Source: BOG-1155 sp050012495 (GTDB lineage Bacteria > Desulfobacterota > Syntrophorhabdia > Syntrophorhabdales > WCHB1-27). Taken from it: 64,000 bases of DNA. The notes under the pieces were generated by a model. The model saw nothing but the letters and a program-made list of their open reading frames with translations. It was not told the DNA's origin and did not search any database. Position 1 is the stretch's first letter. Every line of letters begins with the position of its first letter. A program made the position numbers and the translations under genes. This document shows positions 61,139 through 64,000 of the stretch, piece after piece. The DNA lies in assembly GCA_050012495.1 (NCBI GenBank), contig JBEKHB010000001.1:87821-151820 (forward strand), in the 5' to 3' direction.

Positions 61139-61903
61139 ATGGGTTTTTCGGACATTCTGTACGAGATTCGTGATGACGTAGCCTGGATTATCTTTAACCG
61201 GCCCGCAAAGCATAACGCTTTCACCACCAATACCTTGAAGGAACTCTGCCAGGGATTGGAAAATGCCGAACTCGACGAAAGCGTCCGTGTGGTGGTATTG
61301 AGGGGGGCGGGAGACAAGGCGTTTTGTGTGGGTGGAGACGAAGAGGAATCGAAGGAGGGCGGATACAGCCGGGAAATGAACTACTGGCATACAAAAGCCC
61401 ACACCAGGATTCGCGGGCTCAGCAAACCCGTGGTAGCGGCAGTGAATGGATGGGCGATTGGTGGCGGCCATATCCTTCACGTCCTCTGCGATATTTCGAT
61501 AGCTGCAGAAACGGCAAAATTCGGCCAGATGGGTCCAAAAGTAGGGAGCTTCGACGCAGGCTTTGGTGCGGCGTATCTAGCACGGGTTGTGGGAGAAAAA
61601 AAGGCCAGAGAGATCTGGTTCCTATGCAGAACGTACACCGCGGCCGAGGCCCTCGAGATGAGGCTCGTTAACAAAGTCGTGCCCATTGCGGATCTCGACG
61701 CAGAAGTGACGAAATGGTGCGGCGAGATCAAGGAACTAAGCCCCTATGCATTGAAGTTCCTCAAACACGCGTTCAATGCAGACACGGATCATATGCTTGG
61801 GTTCGAAACAATGTCGGAGTCGGCCGTGAGTCTTTACTGGGACACCCAGGAGGCCATTAATATCAAGAACAGATTCAGAGAAAAGAAGAGGCGGGCCAAA
61901 TAA
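61139..61903 (+). CDS. BadI/MenB-type ring hydrolase (enoyl-CoA hydratase family)
   Basis: 254 residues of the crotonase fold. The N-terminus FSDILYEIRDDVAWIIFNRP resembles 2-ketocyclohexanecarboxyl-CoA hydrolase (BadI). Conserved: AGDKAFCVGGD, VVAAVNGWAIGGGHILHVLC (oxyanion loop), KFGQMGPKVGSFDAGFGAAY (BadI and MenB share QxGPKxGS-D) and WFLCRTYTAAEALEMRLVNK. The C-terminus ends FREKKRRAK. BadI opens a beta-ketoacyl-CoA ring by addition of water. MenB does the reverse, closing a ring; no menaquinone gene is nearby, so hydrolysis is favoured. AGGAGG site. Confidence 0.8.
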   Translation: MGFSDILYEIRDDVAWIIFNRPAKHNAFTTNTLKELCQGLENAELDESVRVVVLRGAGDKAFCVGGDEEESKEGGYSREMNYWHTKAHTRIRGLSKPVVAAVNGWAIGGGHILHVLCDISIAAETAKFGQMGPKVGSFDAGFGAAYLARVVGEKKAREIWFLCRTYTAAEALEMRLVNKVVPIADLDAEVTKWCGEIKELSPYALKFLKHAFNADTDHMLGFETMSESAVSLYWDTQEAINIKNRFREKKRRAK

Positions 61904-61924
61904 GAGCCTGCTGCTGGCGGAATC

Positions 61925-62428
61925 GTGGAACAGAGTTTACAAAACCTTTTAGGGCTCCTTAAGCTGTCGGGGAGACTGCTCATGGTAATGGACGGCCTCT
62001 GGTTTCTAGCGGTCGAGAAGGAACTTGGTTATTCGAATGCCGTAAGACTGGACGGGGTTGTATGGCGAAAATATGTTCATTCTCTTGTCAAGACGGTGAA
62101 GGGGATGTTTTGCCTGCAACAAGGGATAGAAGGACTGCGGGAGATAATAGAAGTCGATCCTCTCAACCTGAATTTGACCTATGAAATTACGGAGTTTTCA
62201 AGTCGACGAATGATTCTTACCGTGACTCAATGCGCGGCGCTTGAAGCAATGGAAAGAATGGGCAGGAAAGAGCTCGTGTGTGGAACAACAACCGGTCTCT
62301 ATTTTAGAAATTTGGCCAGAGAGGTGGATCCCAGGATTGTCGTCGAGGCGTTGAAACTACCTCCGAGAGACGGGGAAAAGGAGTGCTGCAAATGGAGGTT
62401 CCGTATACCGGATCACGCAGATGAATAG
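61925..62428 (+). CDS. Hypothetical protein of DUF6125-like type
   Basis: 167 residues starting at GTG. The GRLLMVMDGLWFLAVEKELG opening with a Trp-Phe core, and Cys residues at LTVTQCAALEAMER, KELVCGT and ECCKWRF, recall a family found beside aromatic and acyl-CoA degradation genes. Function unknown; possibly a small sensor or Fe/Zn protein. It sits 21 bases after the hydrolase. Confidence 0.55.
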   Translation: MEQSLQNLLGLLKLSGRLLMVMDGLWFLAVEKELGYSNAVRLDGVVWRKYVHSLVKTVKGMFCLQQGIEGLREIIEVDPLNLNLTYEITEFSSRRMILTVTQCAALEAMERMGRKELVCGTTTGLYFRNLAREVDPRIVVEALKLPPRDGEKECCKWRFRIPDHADE

Positions 62429-62524
62429 GAGGTAGAATCACGGGGGACGGGACGAGGTCACTCGGGGCTTTGCATGCGCTACGAACGGTCATGACCATGA
62501 GCCATTGACGAGGAGGAGAGTGTT

Positions 62525-64000
62525 ATGGGCTACACAATCGGCATCGACACTGGAGGGACTTTTACCGACTTGGTCGTCATCGGCGAAAAGGGAGCGGTAA
62601 CCACGGGAAAGGCTTTGTCGACGCCCCCGACCTTTACCGAGGGCATCATGAATGGGCTGGAGAACACAGCCCGTTCCCTAGGGACGTCGATTGAGGGTTT
62701 GCTCAAGGAAACAGACGTCGTTGTCCTGGGCACGACCGTCGCCACAAACACCATAATCAATCGTTCGGGCGCCAAAACCGGCCTCGTTGCCACGGTAGGA
62801 CACGAACACGTGCATCATATAGCCCGCGGGGGACTTTCAAAATGGACAGGGCTCTCGGAAAGCGAAACCAGGGAAGCCTACAGGACAAAAAAAGTAGATC
62901 CCTTGCTTCCGAAGGCCCTGGCAAAGGGCGTCGTTGAACGTACTGATTGGAAAGGGTCCGTTGTCTGCCCCCTTGATGTTGACGACGCAAGGCAGGCAAT
63001 CAGAAGTCTGGTGGAGCAAGGGGTTGAAAGCATAGCGGTCTGCTTTCTCTGGTCCTTCAGCAACCCAGTGCACGAAAAGGAACTTGCGAAAATCCTGTCG
63101 GAGGAATACCCCCACATTTATTCCTCGATCTCTCATGAACTGGCTCCCAGTTTGGGCGAGTACGCGAGGGCCAACACTACTATAATAGACAGCTATATAG
63201 GCCCGGCGACAAGGGAATTCCTCACCTCATTGGATAGACTGCTCTCAGGCAAAGGGCTTAAACACCCCATGCTCGTGATGCAGGCGCACGGCGGTTGCGT
63301 GGTGGGGCGTGAGGCCAGGCCGTTCACCACGTTCAGCTCGGGGCCTGCTGCAGGCGTGATTGCCTCGAAATATCTGGGAGAGCTGCTCGGCCATGAGAAT
63401 ATCATCACCACGGACGTGGGTGGAACAAGCTTTGACATCAGCTTAATTGTAAAGGGTTTGTTAACATATGCCAGAGAGCCGGTGGTGGCGCGATTCCCTG
63501 TCTCCTTCCCCATGGTCGACGTCATTTCAATAGGCGCCGGGGGAGGCAGCATTGCCTGGATCGAGCCATTGACGGGTCTCCTGCGCGTGGGACCCAAGAG
63601 TGCAGGCGCCTTTCCGGGACCTGGCTGTTATGGATTCGGCGGGACGGAGGCAACCGTGACCGACGCTGACCTGGTCTTGGGCTACTTGAATCCCGACTAT
63701 TTCTTGGGCGGCACGATGAAACTCTATCCGGAGAAGGCTCACGAGGCCATCAGGAAGCTCGCAGACCGGCTCGGGTGGGACGTTACCGCGGCTGCAGCCG
63801 GTATATACGACATAGTTAATGCTCAGATGGCAGACTTAGTAAGAAGCGCCACAATTGAGCGGGGTTACAACCCAAGCGAATTCGCCCTTTTTGGCTACGG
63901 AGGAAACGGGCCCATGCACGCTGCCATATATGCGGGCGAATTGGGGGTGAGCAAAATTGTAATACCTTCGGTCGCCTCAACGTTTTCTTCCTTCGGCTCG
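62525..64000 (+). CDS. HyuA-type subunit 3, 5' part (runs off the window)
   Basis: 492 codons with no stop before the right edge. GYTIGIDTGGTFTDLVVIGE, VVLGTTVATNTIINRSGAKT, TTDVGGTSFDISLIVKGLLT and SIGAGGGSIAWIEPLTG show the HyuA ATPase fold. It is clearly more distant from the other two copies and closer to ordinary hydantoinase/oxoprolinase A, so a third carboxylase or hydrolase set probably continues to the right. GAGGAGAG site before the ATG. Confidence 0.8.
   Translation, partial: MGYTIGIDTGGTFTDLVVIGEKGAVTTGKALSTPPTFTEGIMNGLENTARSLGTSIEGLLKETDVVVLGTTVATNTIINRSGAKTGLVATVGHEHVHHIARGGLSKWTGLSESETREAYRTKKVDPLLPKALAKGVVERTDWKGSVVCPLDVDDARQAIRSLVEQGVESIAVCFLWSFSNPVHEKELAKILSEEYPHIYSSISHELAPSLGEYARANTTIIDSYIGPATREFLTSLDRLLSGKGLKHPMLVMQAHGGCVVGREARPFTTFSSGPAAGVIASKYLGELLGHENIITTDVGGTSFDISLIVKGLLTYAREPVVARFPVSFPMVDVISIGAGGGSIAWIEPLTGLLRVGPKSAGAFPGPGCYGFGGTEATVTDADLVLGYLNPDYFLGGTMKLYPEKAHEAIRKLADRLGWDVTAAAAGIYDIVNAQMADLVRSATIERGYNPSEFALFGYGGNGPMHAAIYAGELGVSKIVIPSVASTFSSFGS

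Noticed and set aside
1..64000. CRISPR array
   Set aside because: No regularly spaced repeats with unique spacers were seen, and no cas gene is present.

Overview
The window looks like a chromosomal stretch of an anaerobic, high-GC bacterium of the Desulfobacterota/syntroph type. This is inferred from gene content: oxygen-independent carboxylases, a UbiD (de)carboxylase, cytosolic reductive-dehalogenase-like corrinoid/Fe-S proteins, CoA transferases, FadR-type regulators and a TRAP binding protein. No species can be assigned from the sequence alone. No rRNA gene, intact tRNA or CRISPR array is visible.

Layout. 1-2913: end of an FCD/GntR regulator, two stacked terminators and a two-subunit CoA transferase. 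3005-23240: a mobile element that appears to start at a 3' fragment of tRNA-Ser. It has a tyrosine recombinase, a Mor-like activator, a module of ParB-like protein, HNH endonuclease, TET-associated glycosyltransferase and methyltransferase (probable DNA hypermodification), AT-richer cargo genes that look defence-like, and a long run of small overlapping phage genes (PC4-like, DUF2958, RarA C-terminal domain, ParB, ATP-dependent ligase, sliding clamp). 23426-29121: a strong promoter carrying a FadR-like palindrome, three reductive-dehalogenase-like genes, an FCD/GntR regulator and a lone TRAP binding protein. 29418-30419: relics (a frameshifted Fe-S protein and an integrase tail). 30638-35713: phage packaging and head genes (small and large terminase, portal fused to a Mu F-like domain). 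36207-40669: a scar zone with a serine recombinase, an ORF-less group II intron, a phosphoesterase split by an inversion, and a chimera of a Tm-1-like N-terminus with the tail of the phage sliding clamp.

41183-44321: a LuxR-type response regulator and a NarX-like histidine kinase, separated by an IS1634-type transposase relic. 44435-64000: a plus-strand catabolic cluster: acyl-CoA dehydrogenase, UbiD, two sets of hydantoinase/acetone-carboxylase subunits (HyuA plus a HyuB fused to a gamma-like zinc domain), two acyl-CoA ligases around an MFS transporter, a BadI/MenB-type ring hydrolase, a small cysteine-containing protein and the start of a third HyuA.

Working together (inference): a ketone is taken up, carboxylated with ATP to a beta-keto acid, activated with CoA and cleaved hydrolytically by the BadI-like enzyme. 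For a cyclic ketone this would give a dicarboxylyl-CoA that the acyl-CoA dehydrogenase could oxidise. The kinase/regulator pair next to the cluster is the natural candidate for its control.
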